DNA of 64,000 bases from an uncultured Pirellulaceae bacterium. GTDB lineage: Bacteria; Planctomycetota; Planctomycetia; Pirellulales; Pirellulaceae. The position numbers and the translations under genes are program-made. Under the pieces are notes generated by a model that was given only the letters and a program-made list of their open reading frames with translations, had not been told where the DNA came from and ran no database searches. The stretch covers positions 124,001-188,000 of the forward strand of contig CALKCK010000007.1 of assembly GCA_938083195.1 (NCBI GenBank), given 5' to 3'. This document shows, one piece after another, positions 45,258-55,092 of this stretch (positions are counted from its first letter, which is position 1; each line of letters opens with the position of its first letter).

Positions 45258-45938
45258 TCATAATTCGGAAGTCTTCCATTCCAAAATTCCCGTATGTCCA
45301 ATCGCGCCAACTGGAACTAACCAGTCACACATATCTAGAACGACGCCAAACTGTTCGGTTCTCGAAAATAGAACTCTTACTCGACGGGGATTTGACCTCA
45401 CGCTCTCTTCGATATTTGCCAACACTCGCCGAAGTGTTTTCCAACCAAATGGCTCATACATAAAAACTACGGTCACGTCGCTAAAATCGTAATCACAGGC
45501 ATCCCCTCGGACCACCTCGACCTCGGTCTTACGTCCTTTTAGAAGTGTTGCGTTATCATTCGCGATGTCAACCAGATCTTCTCGCAATTCAACACCAACT
45601 GATTTCTTAATGGGTTCCATACCGACACGACATATCACACGTCCTTTCCCACAACCGAGGTCAAGGAAAACGTCTTCAGCACCTAGGCCTAAATGATCAA
45701 TCATAGATTCAAGACTAGCGTAGTCCTGGCCTAGATATTTAATTCCATCACCTTCTGAGCCCAGTGAATTTTTGGATTCAGAACCGCCTACCGTTCGGAT
45801 TCCCAGGTTGCGATCACAGCGAAGATCGTTTGCCTTCGCTCGCCAAGAATGGCACTCACCCAAAAACGAACGCCAAATAACCTTTCCGGAATACTTTAGG
45901 TTTCGTGCAACGTAGCAACTCAATTTAATTGGATTCAC
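45258..45938 (-). CDS. Class I SAM-dependent methyltransferase
   Basis: A 226-residue protein. Motif I is VFLDLGCGKGRVICRVG (about 118), followed by SVGVELREDLVDIANDNA (acidic motif II) and VVRGDACDYDFSDVTVVFMYEPFG, where YEPF takes the place of the NPPY-type motif. The layout resembles small lysine or DOT1-like methyltransferases, but the target cannot be determined. GTG is the only upstream start seen; the conserved domain begins about residue 80, so a shorter product is possible. It stands alone on the minus strand. Confidence 0.8.
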   Translation of the reverse strand: MNPIKLSCYVARNLKYSGKVIWRSFLGECHSWRAKANDLRCDRNLGIRTVGGSESKNSLGSEGDGIKYLGQDYASLESMIDHLGLGAEDVFLDLGCGKGRVICRVGMEPIKKSVGVELREDLVDIANDNATLLKGRKTEVEVVRGDACDYDFSDVTVVFMYEPFGWKTLRRVLANIEESVRSNPRRVRVLFSRTEQFGVVLDMCDWLVPVGAIGHTGILEWKTSEL

Positions 45939-46152
45939 AAAATCTATATCCCGCTAAATTTTTAACTGAATGACAATCCGTACTAGCGAACCAGAATTTT
46001 CGCTACGGTTTAGAATAATTGGAATTCATAAAATTCAATGAGAGACTTCTAATAAAATTGAATCAAAACGAAACCCGGCTTTAAAACCCCCTCTCTTGGT
46101 GGACATCTATGCCGTCGTGGAAGCGAACCTCCAAAACGCCGTCGCTTAATTG

Positions 46153-46300
46153 ACTCGTATCAAATTGAGACGATCATCGCAAAATGAGAGCGAATCGAAC
46201 TTAATCTCGATCGGATGACTACGTTTTCCAATGGCACACGCTTTGCATACTGATTGAGGGTCAAGATAGAACTACCTCCAACTACAGAGAATTTTTAATT
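46153..46300 (+). repeat. Upstream region shared with the inverted decayed copy at 14446-14573
   Basis: This includes an 18-base identical block (46153-46170) and conserved patches up to the start codon. The homology of non-coding sequence shows the whole transcription unit was duplicated, not only the coding part. Confidence 0.75.
46232..46247 (+). promoter_or_regulatory. Sigma-54 (RpoN) -24/-12 promoter
   Basis: TGGCAC at 46232-46237, a 5-base spacer, and TTGCA at 46243-46247 match the TGGCACG-N4-TTGCW consensus except for the G directly after TGGCAC. The spacing of the GG and GC dinucleotides is exact. The predicted start is near 46258, giving a 5' leader of about 43 bases before the ATG. 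No enhancer-binding-protein gene or sites are identified in the window. Confidence 0.8.
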
Positions 46301-46759
46301 ATGAACCGCATCGTCGTTTTTAGTCTAGCCTGCTTATTGATCTGTTCGCTCACTCCACTTAATGCCAATCAGCAGAATAAGACCGATGCGAAGGCCAACG
46401 CAGAAACCCAAACTAGTCGCGGCAATGGAACCGTCAAATTTTTTAATAACAGCAAAGGGTTTGGATTTATTAGCAACGATTCCGATATGATTGGGCTACT
46501 CCAACAGTTTGCAGAAATCTGCACTGGCCCGACTACTGGATGTACGTTCGAAATCATTGATATTTTAAACGGGTTACTGCCGGTCTGGAGTGGAAAAACC
46601 GAGAGTTCGACTGATGACGGAAATAGGACGTTGACAGTTTCGAGACTAGCTGAGGAATTCAGAGAGGGAGATCAAAGCAAATCAAATGAAAAAGAGGCAA
46701 CGCATAAGGCACAATCAAAATTCAAATCGGGAGCCGATTTGTCCAGCTCAGTCAATTGA
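46301..46759 (+). CDS. Small secreted protein with partial cold-shock-domain motif
   Basis: A 152-residue protein. A signal peptide (MNRIVVFSLACLLICSLTP, cleavage near LNA) is followed by GNGTVKFFNNSKGFGFISND (about 41-60). This matches the first two strands and RNP1 motif (KGFGFI) of cold shock proteins. The rest of the cold-shock fold, including RNP2, is absent. Instead there is a segment with CTGPTTGCTFEIIDI (two Cys, possible disulfide) and a charged Lys/Glu/Ser tail. Cold shock proteins are normally cytosolic RNA binders, so export is unusual. It is expressed from a sigma-54-type promoter, and a decayed inverted copy lies at 14104-14445. Function unknown. Confidence 0.85.
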   Translation: MNRIVVFSLACLLICSLTPLNANQQNKTDAKANAETQTSRGNGTVKFFNNSKGFGFISNDSDMIGLLQQFAEICTGPTTGCTFEIIDILNGLLPVWSGKTESSTDDGNRTLTVSRLAEEFREGDQSKSNEKEATHKAQSKFKSGADLSSSVN

Positions 46760-47181
46760 CGATGCTAACGCAGATTTGTTTACGCAAAATCTCTTCGCCC
46801 TTTTTAATCGCCCCAAGAAAAATCCTCGAGACAACCCTATAAATTCTTAATCTCGCATCACAGACAACAGAAGCTGTGTTGCTAACCATCGCTGGAAAAT
46901 CTTTCAGGTGATGGTTTCCGCGATTCTGCGGACTAATCAAACCAGGAGGTGGTTTAATAGTCCATTGAATTTTCGTCCAGATCGAATTTTACGCGGAGTT
47001 TTCGCGGCATAACCAATAGATAAACTTGACTTACCACCCTTGGGAGTTTCAAATTTAATCTATCAGGCAATTTGCGTCTCATAAACAGATCCGGCAGCAG
47101 ATCTTTCCTCGACGTGACCAGCCACAATTAACTACGGCGTTAAGCAGTAAATCAACCTCAAATATTAACAAGATCTTTCCT
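46760..47181. other. Intergenic region, no supported gene
   Basis: About 420 bases between two plus-strand genes. A 62-codon minus-strand frame has no family features. Nothing else is seen. Confidence 0.35.
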
Positions 47182-47811
47182 ATGAAAAGCACGCTCTGCC
47201 TCTTAATTTCACTCTTGTTTACTAGTGCCTATCAACCGACCGAAGACGGAATTAATCTACTTGCCAATGGATTAAAAGGCTGGAACGTTGCTAAATCAGG
47301 AGCATGGAAAATCGACGATGGCGTTCTTCATCCATCGGAAAAACCGGGCGGCTATATCTGGACCGAGAAGCCATATGAAAATTTTGAACTTTCGCTCGAT
47401 TATAAGACTTCCGAGAAATGCAACAGCGGGATCTTTTTTCGAACAGATCCTAAAAACCCAGTTCAAGGTGGATTTGAAATTCAAGTCGCATCGCACGGGC
47501 TTTACAGCGGCAAGCACATTGTCGGTTCTTTGTACGATGCACAATCACCCACCGAGTCGGCAGGGAAACCCGATGGCGAATGGAATAAAATGACAATCAG
47601 TTGCAACGGACCAAAAATCAAGGTCGTTCTTAATGGCAAAAATGTCTTAAATGCTAATCTCGATAAGTGGACCACTCCTAAACTAAATCCGGACGGAACT
47701 AAAAACAAGTTTAAAACAGCACTTAAAAAGTTACCACGTTCGGGAAATATTGGATTTCAGTACCACGGTCACCCCGTCTGGTTCCGAAACGTAGTGATTA
47801 AGAAAAAGTAA
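47182..47811 (+). CDS. Secreted DUF1080 (3-keto-disaccharide hydrolase-like) protein
   Basis: A 209-residue exported protein with a short signal peptide (MKSTLCLLISLLFTSAY). The DUF1080 jelly-roll follows: LLANGLKGWNVAKSGAWKIDDGVLHP, then YENFELSLDYKTSEKCNSGIFFRTDPKNPVQGGFEIQV, then GEWNKMTISCNGPKIKVVLNG and a terminal GNIGFQYHGHPVWFRNVVIK. DUF1080 proteins are lectin-like and some act as 3-keto-glycoside hydrolases; planctomycetes carry many. The gene stands alone. Whether this one is catalytic cannot be said. Confidence 0.93.
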   Translation: MKSTLCLLISLLFTSAYQPTEDGINLLANGLKGWNVAKSGAWKIDDGVLHPSEKPGGYIWTEKPYENFELSLDYKTSEKCNSGIFFRTDPKNPVQGGFEIQVASHGLYSGKHIVGSLYDAQSPTESAGKPDGEWNKMTISCNGPKIKVVLNGKNVLNANLDKWTTPKLNPDGTKNKFKTALKKLPRSGNIGFQYHGHPVWFRNVVIKKK

Positions 47812-48056
47812 TTCAATCAATTTCAATATCACTTTATCGTTTAACTGCTAGAAACAAACACTAGTCCTCGGTAGGTTTTCAACCCATACGGCCATGCGTT
47901 AGAGAACCGTGTCGTTAACTCTACAGGGACGATTCGTTTCCGTTTGTCTGAAATCTATTGACAATAGACCTTCGAAACATATTGGCGTGCGCGGCGTGCG
48001 ACATCAGAGACTTTTAAACGAGTTACTCGGTGAAGGGGAGAGAGCGTTACGTGATG

Positions 48057-49169
48057 CTATTCTTCTTTACAGGAGTATCCAAACTCAGCGCCGGTCTCAA
48101 TATGATTTCGACCTAGACGTTTGGCTCGGTACAGGGCTTGATCAGCACGGTTCAGCAAGAGCGTTACCGGTTCATTATACTGAAGTCTGGCGATGCCAAA
48201 ACTTGCGGTAATTCCTATTCCGCTAGGAAATCTCACGTCTTCGAGGGCGCCACGTAATTTTTCAGCAAAAGCCTCAGCACCCGCTAATTTTGTTTGAGGT
48301 GCGATGATCAAAAACTCTTCCCCACCCCAACGACCAACAACATCCGACTTTCTAGTCAACTCTTTTGCGATCCTCGCAACACCTGCAATCACCTCGTCCC
48401 CAACTTGGTGTCCCCATGTGTCGTTTACCGTTTTAAAGTGATCAATATCAAATAATATAATTGAAAGCGATTCACCATATCGACTAGATCTTTCAACCTC
48501 AATTTCTAATGTTTCATCCAGTCGCCTTCGGTTGAAAATTCCCGTCAACGAATCGACAGATACTAGCCATTCCAGCTTTTCATTTGCGATCTTAAGCTCT
48601 CGAGTGCGCACCGCCACTTTCTGCTCTAACTCCGTGGCGTACTCATTGTTGAGCTCCGTTTGTTCTATCAAGGCAAGCTTGGAAGCAATCAATCTGGAAA
48701 CCGTTTCGAAGATTTCCCTATCTTCTTGATCAAATCCACCGACTAATTTGGACTCGCTATCGAGAACTCCATAAAGTCGATCACCGAACATTATCGGAAC
48801 GCATAGCTCCGAAAGTACTTGTTCAATATCCCGGACGTAATTCCGATGGAGCCTTAGATCCAGAACCAGCATCGTTTTTTTCGTTAGTGCAACTTGTCCC
48901 GTTACCCCAACCCCTATCTGAATCGTCAAAGGATTGCGTATTTCATCATTCCCTGAATTCTTAACTCCAATAGCCGCAACTTGATTTAGACATTTCCCTT
49001 GGTCACGAAAAAAGTAAATGACACAGTCGTCATACCCGAGACTACCGACGATTTGCCGCGTGACAAACCACGCCAAATCACGTGCATTGATCACGGACAC
49101 CATTTTAATTGCGAACTCATTAAGCAAGACAGAACGCGAATGGTTTTTGATTTTTGAGTCTGTGGACAC
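48057..49169 (-). CDS. GAF-GGDEF diguanylate cyclase
   Basis: A 370-residue cytosolic signalling enzyme that makes c-di-GMP from two GTP. Residues about 20-175 form a GAF domain (IGVGVTGQVALTKKTMLVLDL), then a coiled-coil linker (about 180-212), then the GGDEF domain (about 215-365). The active-site signature is GGEEF. An inhibitory I-site RKSD lies five residues before it, so product feedback is expected. FDIDHFKTVNDTWGHQVGDEV is canonical. The start is GTG at 49169, with no obvious ribosome site; an internal ATG at residue 23 is possible. The signal sensed by the GAF domain is unknown. Confidence 0.94.
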   Translation of the reverse strand: MSTDSKIKNHSRSVLLNEFAIKMVSVINARDLAWFVTRQIVGSLGYDDCVIYFFRDQGKCLNQVAAIGVKNSGNDEIRNPLTIQIGVGVTGQVALTKKTMLVLDLRLHRNYVRDIEQVLSELCVPIMFGDRLYGVLDSESKLVGGFDQEDREIFETVSRLIASKLALIEQTELNNEYATELEQKVAVRTRELKIANEKLEWLVSVDSLTGIFNRRRLDETLEIEVERSSRYGESLSIILFDIDHFKTVNDTWGHQVGDEVIAGVARIAKELTRKSDVVGRWGGEEFLIIAPQTKLAGAEAFAEKLRGALEDVRFPSGIGITASFGIARLQYNEPVTLLLNRADQALYRAKRLGRNHIETGAEFGYSCKEE

Positions 49170-49536
49170 GACGTACGTTTGCAGAGTGAGTACTGATTAG
49201 GAATGCAATTCCCGAAAAGCGAAGGCGGAGATATTACATCAGAACAATACTTCAATAAATTAATCCCGACCAAAATTTCATCTAACAAATCAGGTTTTTT
49301 ATGGGAAAACATTTCTCTCAATTCAGAAGATCAGTTTGACAAAAACCGCAATGAAGAAAACTTCACATTCGATTTTAGAAACTTGCAATTTCAGTGCCGG
49401 CGACGATTAGTCGAAAACTAATTTCAATTAGATCCTTGGAGGTCTGACCGAACCAATCTCAGGGAGTGATCCGTCCGCGAAATGGCAAACTTAATCAAAA
49501 TCTGCCAACAAAAGATTCGTAACAAACACCAGACCG
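49170..49536. other. Intergenic region, no supported gene
   Basis: About 370 bases. A 72-codon plus-strand frame (49203-49421) starts at ATG but has no recognisable domain or ribosome site, so I do not call it. It should contain the cyclase promoter. Confidence 0.35.
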
Positions 49537-51066
49537 TTAACGTTTATCAATCATTTTTAGCGAAAGGTTTCCAGCTGCAGTTCCGGACGTAACACAGGGA
49601 GCAATTCCTCCACCCATAGAATCCGCCCCACAGAGCAACAAACCATCGATGGGCGACTGGATTCCCCATCTCCCAGATCCAATTTGGCCAGGAATATGAT
49701 CCATTCCGTAGATGCTTCCATCTGGAGTGTTAGCAAACGATTTATTAGTCAATGGCGAGGAAATCTCAATCACTTCCGCATTTGCCGCCAAACCTGGAAT
49801 ATACTTTTCAGCCGCATTTAGAAGCCGCATTCCTACTTCATTTTTCAACTTCATATAGTCGGAATCTCGTTTTAAAACGGGCTGTTCATCCCACGGTTCG
49901 AAGGCTTTCCAAGGTGCAAACGTGATTAACTCGACCGTATGTTTCCCCTGCAACGCGTGGTTAGAGTAAGGATCTTTTAATGTGGGAACGCTCAGGAAAA
50001 AAGCCAATTCCTCCATTTGTCGCCCTTCCAAAACTGGCTGGTAAAGCGCATCGATGTCATATGACGGATAATTCCAAATATTCGCATCATCCAAACCAAA
50101 CTCGGTGGGCTGCTGGCTCGTGCCCACGAACACACAAACCGAACCAATCGAATACCGGGCTTTCTTTATCTTTTGAACCGATTTCTTTTTCAAGTTCGAA
50201 TAACCAACCATATCTCGCAATGTATGCAGCGCACTGGCATTGGAAATTACAACAGACGCATTGAAGGTTTCACCATTAGCCGTACGTACGCCGCTCGCTT
50301 TCCCACCCTTTAAGATAATCGAATCAACGGGAGTCCTCCTTCTCAAGGTCGCCCCATGTTTCTTCAGATGATCGACATACGTATCGCGAACTTTTTTTGA
50401 GCCGCCAATCGGATAATACGCGCCCCTCGAGAAGTGGGCGATAATTCCAATCATAACCAGTGCCGCAGCACTACCAGGCGGCAGACCAATATCACCTCCA
50501 GGACCTGAAAGCGCGGCCTTCAATCTAGGGTCAGTAAAGAACTGATCAAGCAACTGCTTATAAGTGAGCCCCTTGTATCGAAGTAATTGCGGGATTTTCG
50601 GAAGCAGCGCAATAGTTGCCCAAAGACTTTTTCGGTTCTGTAAGTCTCTTAAACTTCCATCGATTTCTTTAAATCGTTTAAAAAACCTATTTAACGCCAC
50701 TCGCTCAGATGGAAAATCCTTGGACAACTGATTGTGAAAATCATCTAGAGAGTTCCCAAGTCGAATTTCATAATCTGGAAAGACGTAACGATCAAATCCC
50801 TCAGGGTTCAATTCTCGAAATTTCAAATCGTCAAGCAAACCTAGGTTTTCAAATTGCCGATGAAGCGACCTTCCCTTTCCCATCTCTCCAACGTAATGAA
50901 TGCCAGTATCAAACCAGAACTTTTTCCGAGCAAACGGATTGATAAAACCGCCGTATTGCCGCTCCGCTTCGAGCACAAGCACGCTTTTACCCGCCCGAGC
51001 AGCAGTCAGTGCGGCACTAAGTCCACCAATGCCCGACCCGATGACGATCACGTCATATTGAGACAT
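49537..51066 (-). CDS. NAD(P)/FAD-dependent oxidoreductase, phytoene desaturase / retinol saturase-like
   Basis: A 509-residue flavoprotein. ATG 51066 is chosen because the FAD-binding motif starts right after it (YDVIVIGSGIGGLSAALTAARAGKSVLVLEAE); the upstream extension is not conserved in type. The sequence continues with YGGFINPFARKKFWFDTGIHYVGEMG and ends with GIQSPIDGLLLCGADSMGGGIAPCVTSG, typical of CrtI-type or all-trans-retinol 13,14-reductase-like enzymes. It would desaturate, saturate or isomerise polyenes such as carotenoids. There are no other carotenoid genes beside it, so the substrate is open. Confidence 0.9.
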   Translation of the reverse strand: MSQYDVIVIGSGIGGLSAALTAARAGKSVLVLEAERQYGGFINPFARKKFWFDTGIHYVGEMGKGRSLHRQFENLGLLDDLKFRELNPEGFDRYVFPDYEIRLGNSLDDFHNQLSKDFPSERVALNRFFKRFKEIDGSLRDLQNRKSLWATIALLPKIPQLLRYKGLTYKQLLDQFFTDPRLKAALSGPGGDIGLPPGSAAALVMIGIIAHFSRGAYYPIGGSKKVRDTYVDHLKKHGATLRRRTPVDSIILKGGKASGVRTANGETFNASVVISNASALHTLRDMVGYSNLKKKSVQKIKKARYSIGSVCVFVGTSQQPTEFGLDDANIWNYPSYDIDALYQPVLEGRQMEELAFFLSVPTLKDPYSNHALQGKHTVELITFAPWKAFEPWDEQPVLKRDSDYMKLKNEVGMRLLNAAEKYIPGLAANAEVIEISSPLTNKSFANTPDGSIYGMDHIPGQIGSGRWGIQSPIDGLLLCGADSMGGGIAPCVTSGTAAGNLSLKMIDKR

Positions 51067-51296
51067 AAATTCTTTCCAAAGGTGTTTATTTTCAGATCCG
51101 CTCGGCCAAAATTCTATTTGGTATTTAAAGAAACAACTCTCAAACCAAGCGTCACTGCATTGAAGTTGCCAAACCATTGCAACTCTTACAGGATGGCCAC
51201 TGCAATCGTACTACCCCAAACCATCGACTTCATATCCGTCAACAAGATAAGGACGAGCGGAACGTTTTCTAGTTACGTCTTTTCCAAAACGATAAA

Positions 51297-52754
51297 CTAC
51301 TTAGGTCGCTTCTCTAGTTTTAATCGAACGAAGGGCTGCAACTGTTTGCTCAACGCAGCAATAAGGACCGCGTGCTGGTCTTGATCAGCCAGATTGTTAA
51401 TTTCCTCTGGATCATTAGCGTGGTCATAAAGTTCACGACCAGCCTTTCCTTGCAGCCATTCAGTGTAACGATAACGCTCCGTACGCAGAGAGTATCCCCA
51501 GCTTTTGCGGTTGTGCCACACTTGCGTGACCGCAGGTTTAATCCAAGTTTTAGTTTTGGGATCGGCAAGCAAAGGCCTTAACGAAGCTCCTTCTAAATTC
51601 CTTGGCGCATCTAATCCACATAACTCTGCTAGAGTCGGGTAGAGATCAAGTAACTCTACCGGCTTTTGAGTGGCTACATCTTTAGACAAACCTGGTGCGG
51701 CAATAATCAATGGCATTCTGGCCGATCTTTCAAATGCTTTTCTCTTATACCACAGGCCTTTTTCACCAAGAAAATAACCATGATCGGACCAAAACACGAT
51801 CACTGTCTTTTCCATTAAATCAGCTTCTTCCAACGCGTCGAGCAATCGCCCTACCTGCGCGTCCACAAATGAGATTGTGGCGTAATAGGCTTGTTTGCAT
51901 TTACGAGCCTCCTCAACCGAAACATCTTTAAAATAATACGGCCAATTCTTTTTATCACGAACTACCGCCATGGTTGGAACGTCCTCTAAATCCTTTTTGG
52001 CCGCCTCCAGGTCAGGCATCTCAATTGATTCCAAGGGATATAAGTCGAAGTATTTCTTAGGTGCAACGTAAGGACAGTGAGGATTAAAAAAGCCCGCCGC
52101 CAGAAAAAATGGCTCCCCTTTTTTTTGCTTTATCAATTCGACAATCTTTGACGCAACCATCCCGTCCGTATGGTCTTCGTCGCGACTGATGGGATCCCAC
52201 CAAGCCATACTGATACCCAGATTTTTATCGTTTTGTCGACCTGCACCATAGCGAGTAATCTTCTCCTGCTGGGATCGATCGATGCCCACCGGGTTAAACC
52301 GTTGATCCCAAGTCTGAGGATCATCGTTTCCATCAGTTCCGATCATGCTCGGATTTCCGTAATGATAAATTTTTCCCGCTCGGGCTGAAAAATATCCTTG
52401 ATCGCGAAACATTTGCCCGAGCGTGACAACCTTAGGATTTTTCTCCCTGAGCTCATGCTTTAGCGTGTGCATATCAAGAGTGTCAGGCCGTAAGCCGGTC
52501 ATTAAGCTGGCTCGACTTGGCCCGCAAAGAGGTTGCTGGCAGTAGGCATTATCAAATCTCACGCCCATTTCAGCCAAGCGCTGAAGATTTGGCGTCTTTA
52601 CTTGTGGATTTCCGTAAACGCTAAGATCGCAATTCATGTCGTCTGCAGAAATGAAAAGCACATTCAGCTTTTGGTTATCGTCAGCAGCCGCTCCTCCCAA
52701 ACAAATTGAAAAAATAAAACCAACCGTCAAGAAGCTTAGGACAACATATTTCAC
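51297..52754 (-). CDS. Secreted iduronate-2-sulfatase-like sulfatase
   Basis: A 485-residue type I sulfatase with a signal peptide (about 1-24) and a GTG start. The metal site is LFISADDMNCD and the formylglycine motif is canonical C77-G-P-S-R81. VFWSDHGYFLGEKGLWYKRKAFERSARMPLI has the conserved His, Lys and Arg residues. Length and the NPHCPYVAPKKYFDLYP block match the iduronate-2-sulfatase-like group, which removes 2-O-sulfate from uronic-acid glycans. The flavoprotein gene lies 230 bases downstream on the same strand and the two may share a transcript. Confidence 0.94.
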   Translation of the reverse strand: MKYVVLSFLTVGFIFSICLGGAAADDNQKLNVLFISADDMNCDLSVYGNPQVKTPNLQRLAEMGVRFDNAYCQQPLCGPSRASLMTGLRPDTLDMHTLKHELREKNPKVVTLGQMFRDQGYFSARAGKIYHYGNPSMIGTDGNDDPQTWDQRFNPVGIDRSQQEKITRYGAGRQNDKNLGISMAWWDPISRDEDHTDGMVASKIVELIKQKKGEPFFLAAGFFNPHCPYVAPKKYFDLYPLESIEMPDLEAAKKDLEDVPTMAVVRDKKNWPYYFKDVSVEEARKCKQAYYATISFVDAQVGRLLDALEEADLMEKTVIVFWSDHGYFLGEKGLWYKRKAFERSARMPLIIAAPGLSKDVATQKPVELLDLYPTLAELCGLDAPRNLEGASLRPLLADPKTKTWIKPAVTQVWHNRKSWGYSLRTERYRYTEWLQGKAGRELYDHANDPEEINNLADQDQHAVLIAALSKQLQPFVRLKLEKRPK

Positions 52755-52963
52755 AAGTTCGCGCCATTAAAAATTAGTGTGTATTCGATCTGGGTCGGTC
52801 AGATAGTAGACGACACCCATACCATGCAAGTTCAAACTATAACTAATTGAACTCTGCCTTTCAATTTTCCATACGTTAAAGCAAAAATTTGTCAGCCGAC
52901 CCTGCGAACAACGGGCCTCTGAATCAGGCAGATTACGCGGCTTTGAATCGGAAAGCCCGAACA

Positions 52964-53335
52964 TCACCGATTTCTCAGAAATTCGGCAACATGCTCAAAA
53001 AAGCCCATCAAGACTTCTCGCCTCGAGTCCGGCAATTCTAGTTCTTGCACCGCCTGATTCATTAATAATAGCCAGCGGTCTCGTTCGCTAAGTCCAATCG
53101 AAAACGGGGCATGCCGCATCCCTAACCGTGGATGCCCACGTCGCTGAATGTACCTGTCCGAACCGCCGAACCTGTAAATTAAAAAATCACGGAGACGTTC
53201 CTCTGCGCCCTCCCAATCGTCATGGGGATACATCGGACTAAGTAACTCATCTTCCTTGACCCGGGAGTAAAAACCGGAGACAAGCAATTCAATTTCTGAG
53301 GCTGAAAAATTTAGTTCAACTAACGGTTCATTCAT
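52964..53335 (-). CDS. Truncated haemoglobin (group II, YjbI/GlbO-like)
   Basis: A 123-residue globin. ATG 53335 is chosen; a TTG at 53359 would add eight residues. Conserved group II features are YRFGGSDRYIQRRGHPRLGMRHAPFSIG, with the proximal His in MRHAPF, and the Trp in SERDRWLLLMNQA. Such globins bind oxygen or nitric oxide and support respiration or stress defence. It lies about 40 bases downstream of the ABC permease stop in the same direction and may be the last gene of that operon. Confidence 0.92.
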   Translation of the reverse strand: MNEPLVELNFSASEIELLVSGFYSRVKEDELLSPMYPHDDWEGAEERLRDFLIYRFGGSDRYIQRRGHPRLGMRHAPFSIGLSERDRWLLLMNQAVQELELPDSRREVLMGFFEHVAEFLRNR

Positions 53336-53373
53336 CCAAGTAGCCGGTGCGCAAAACAAGTTCGTTTATCCAA

Positions 53374-55092
53374 TTAGGCATTCTCGTTACCCGATGGTTT
53401 ACGAGGCAATTCACCAAATATTTCGTCGATTGACTCGCCGACGGGTAGCCTACGTTTGTTGGTTGGCTGCCGTTCAACAAGCACGCGTTGAGGTGTCTCT
53501 ACCGCAACCAGTAAAAAGTCTTGGGAGGCTAAATAGACAGCATAAATAGTTATAAGCAAAGCTTGGATTCCAAAAACCAAGCAAAACAAGAGGGTTAAAC
53601 CGAATTGTGGAGTGAGACTCATGGAGTACCAATTAAATGATGACGCCACCGCGGATCCTAGCGTTGATTCAATGAAAACACCTTCCATCAAAAAAGCCAG
53701 GATTGATACGAATGCGACAACCGCCCCGCCAAACACAAGGCTTATCACCGGTCCATAACCTAGCTCCACTTGTCCACCAATTCGCTTCCACAAATAACGG
53801 TTAAACAGAAATGCCAATGATAAATACCAAGAAACGAACGCAGTACAATTTAGCATACCCTCGACTGAATCTTGCCATGCGAATGTTGAAGCTCTGAAGC
53901 TAAACCGTTGCCGATCGACTAGCCATGTCCCGTCAAACAAAGTCCTTTCAAAAATGGCCAAAACCAACAAGATAAAAAAAGCTGCCCATACGTTTGCCAG
54001 TGCAAACAAAAACCCACGCCCTGAACCTGGCATAAACAAAGATAAAAATAGACGGCCCGTGAGCGTTCTAGGTAAAGCACGACGCACCCTTCTGGAAAGA
54101 TCCGATGATTCGCCGCACATTAAGAACCCCATCACGAGCCAGTAATGGCCAACAACTAAAAGCAACGTCGTCGGTATTTCAAAGCTGAATTCTGTTGAAC
54201 ATAGAATTTGGCAAACCCAGCTAAAGAAGAGAGTCTGCTGAACCAGAATCACAATCCGTATCAAAGTCGAACGATTATCAGAAGGAAAAGAAATCTGGGC
54301 GACTACCGAAGCAAGCAATAAAAGAGCTGTCGAACCAAACAAGAAAATTAATCCGGATGTGACCAGATACTCGTCAGATCCAAACCCGCCTAAATAACCC
54401 ACTCTGCCAATTTCAAAACAAAAAGCTATCCAAAGCAGATAACCAAGGCCAAGGGCAATTGAAAATACGACAGAAACGCCGACGCCAAGGCTCCGAGAGC
54501 GAAAAGAACCAGCTAAAAACAAGCCGAAAATGGTCAGAAAAATAGAACCGCCGACGCTAACCGATAGCCCCAGCAGAATAGTCCAAATACTAATTCCCTG
54601 AAGCAAATAGGTAAAACAAATGCATGGCGCAATTATCGCGAGATACATTACCAATTGAATTAACGCACTACCTAACTTACCAAGGATTATTTGTCTCGGT
54701 TTCATCGTGGTAATCGATATCAATCGAATAGTACCATCATCGAATTCTCTCGCTAACGAGCGGTACCCACTGAACGGGATAATTACGGCAAGAGGAAATC
54801 CTAAGATTATGAAATACCCAACCAGCAGTCCCATCCCAAGTTCGTCCTGAAGCGTAGCAAACCCGATCGCGGTCCAGGCGGCAATCAGAACAAGCTGCAG
54901 TATATAAGTCCAAACAAATTGTCTGCTCCTTACCGCTTGCCTCGCCTCTTTTATTAAAATGGAACTAAACCAGTCACTCAATGGATCAAGAATCCTGTCG
55001 AGGTTCGATACTTGCTGATCCAACAGCAAATCCGAATCAACTTCACCTCCTGATAACCGTATCTTTTCTATTGCAGATTGTTCTTGAGTCAC
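53374..55092 (-). CDS. ABC-2-type transporter permease
   Basis: A 572-residue polytopic membrane protein with about 12 hydrophobic segments. The first half looks like an ABC-2 permease (GYRSLAREFDDGTIRLISITTMKPRQIILGKLGSALIQLV, a gliding/Nat-type signature). The start is GTG at 55092, overlapping the ATPase stop by 4 bases. The C-terminal ~50 residues are cytosolic with basic and proline residues. With the ATPase and the large membrane protein upstream it forms an exporter complex of unknown substrate. Confidence 0.9.
   Translation of the reverse strand: MTQEQSAIEKIRLSGGEVDSDLLLDQQVSNLDRILDPLSDWFSSILIKEARQAVRSRQFVWTYILQLVLIAAWTAIGFATLQDELGMGLLVGYFIILGFPLAVIIPFSGYRSLAREFDDGTIRLISITTMKPRQIILGKLGSALIQLVMYLAIIAPCICFTYLLQGISIWTILLGLSVSVGGSIFLTIFGLFLAGSFRSRSLGVGVSVVFSIALGLGYLLWIAFCFEIGRVGYLGGFGSDEYLVTSGLIFLFGSTALLLLASVVAQISFPSDNRSTLIRIVILVQQTLFFSWVCQILCSTEFSFEIPTTLLLVVGHYWLVMGFLMCGESSDLSRRVRRALPRTLTGRLFLSLFMPGSGRGFLFALANVWAAFFILLVLAIFERTLFDGTWLVDRQRFSFRASTFAWQDSVEGMLNCTAFVSWYLSLAFLFNRYLWKRIGGQVELGYGPVISLVFGGAVVAFVSILAFLMEGVFIESTLGSAVASSFNWYSMSLTPQFGLTLLFCLVFGIQALLITIYAVYLASQDFLLVAVETPQRVLVERQPTNKRRLPVGESIDEIFGELPRKPSGNENA

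Noticed and set aside
49203-49421. 72-codon ATG-initiated plus-strand frame
   Set aside because: No domain, no ribosome site, composition unlike neighbours.
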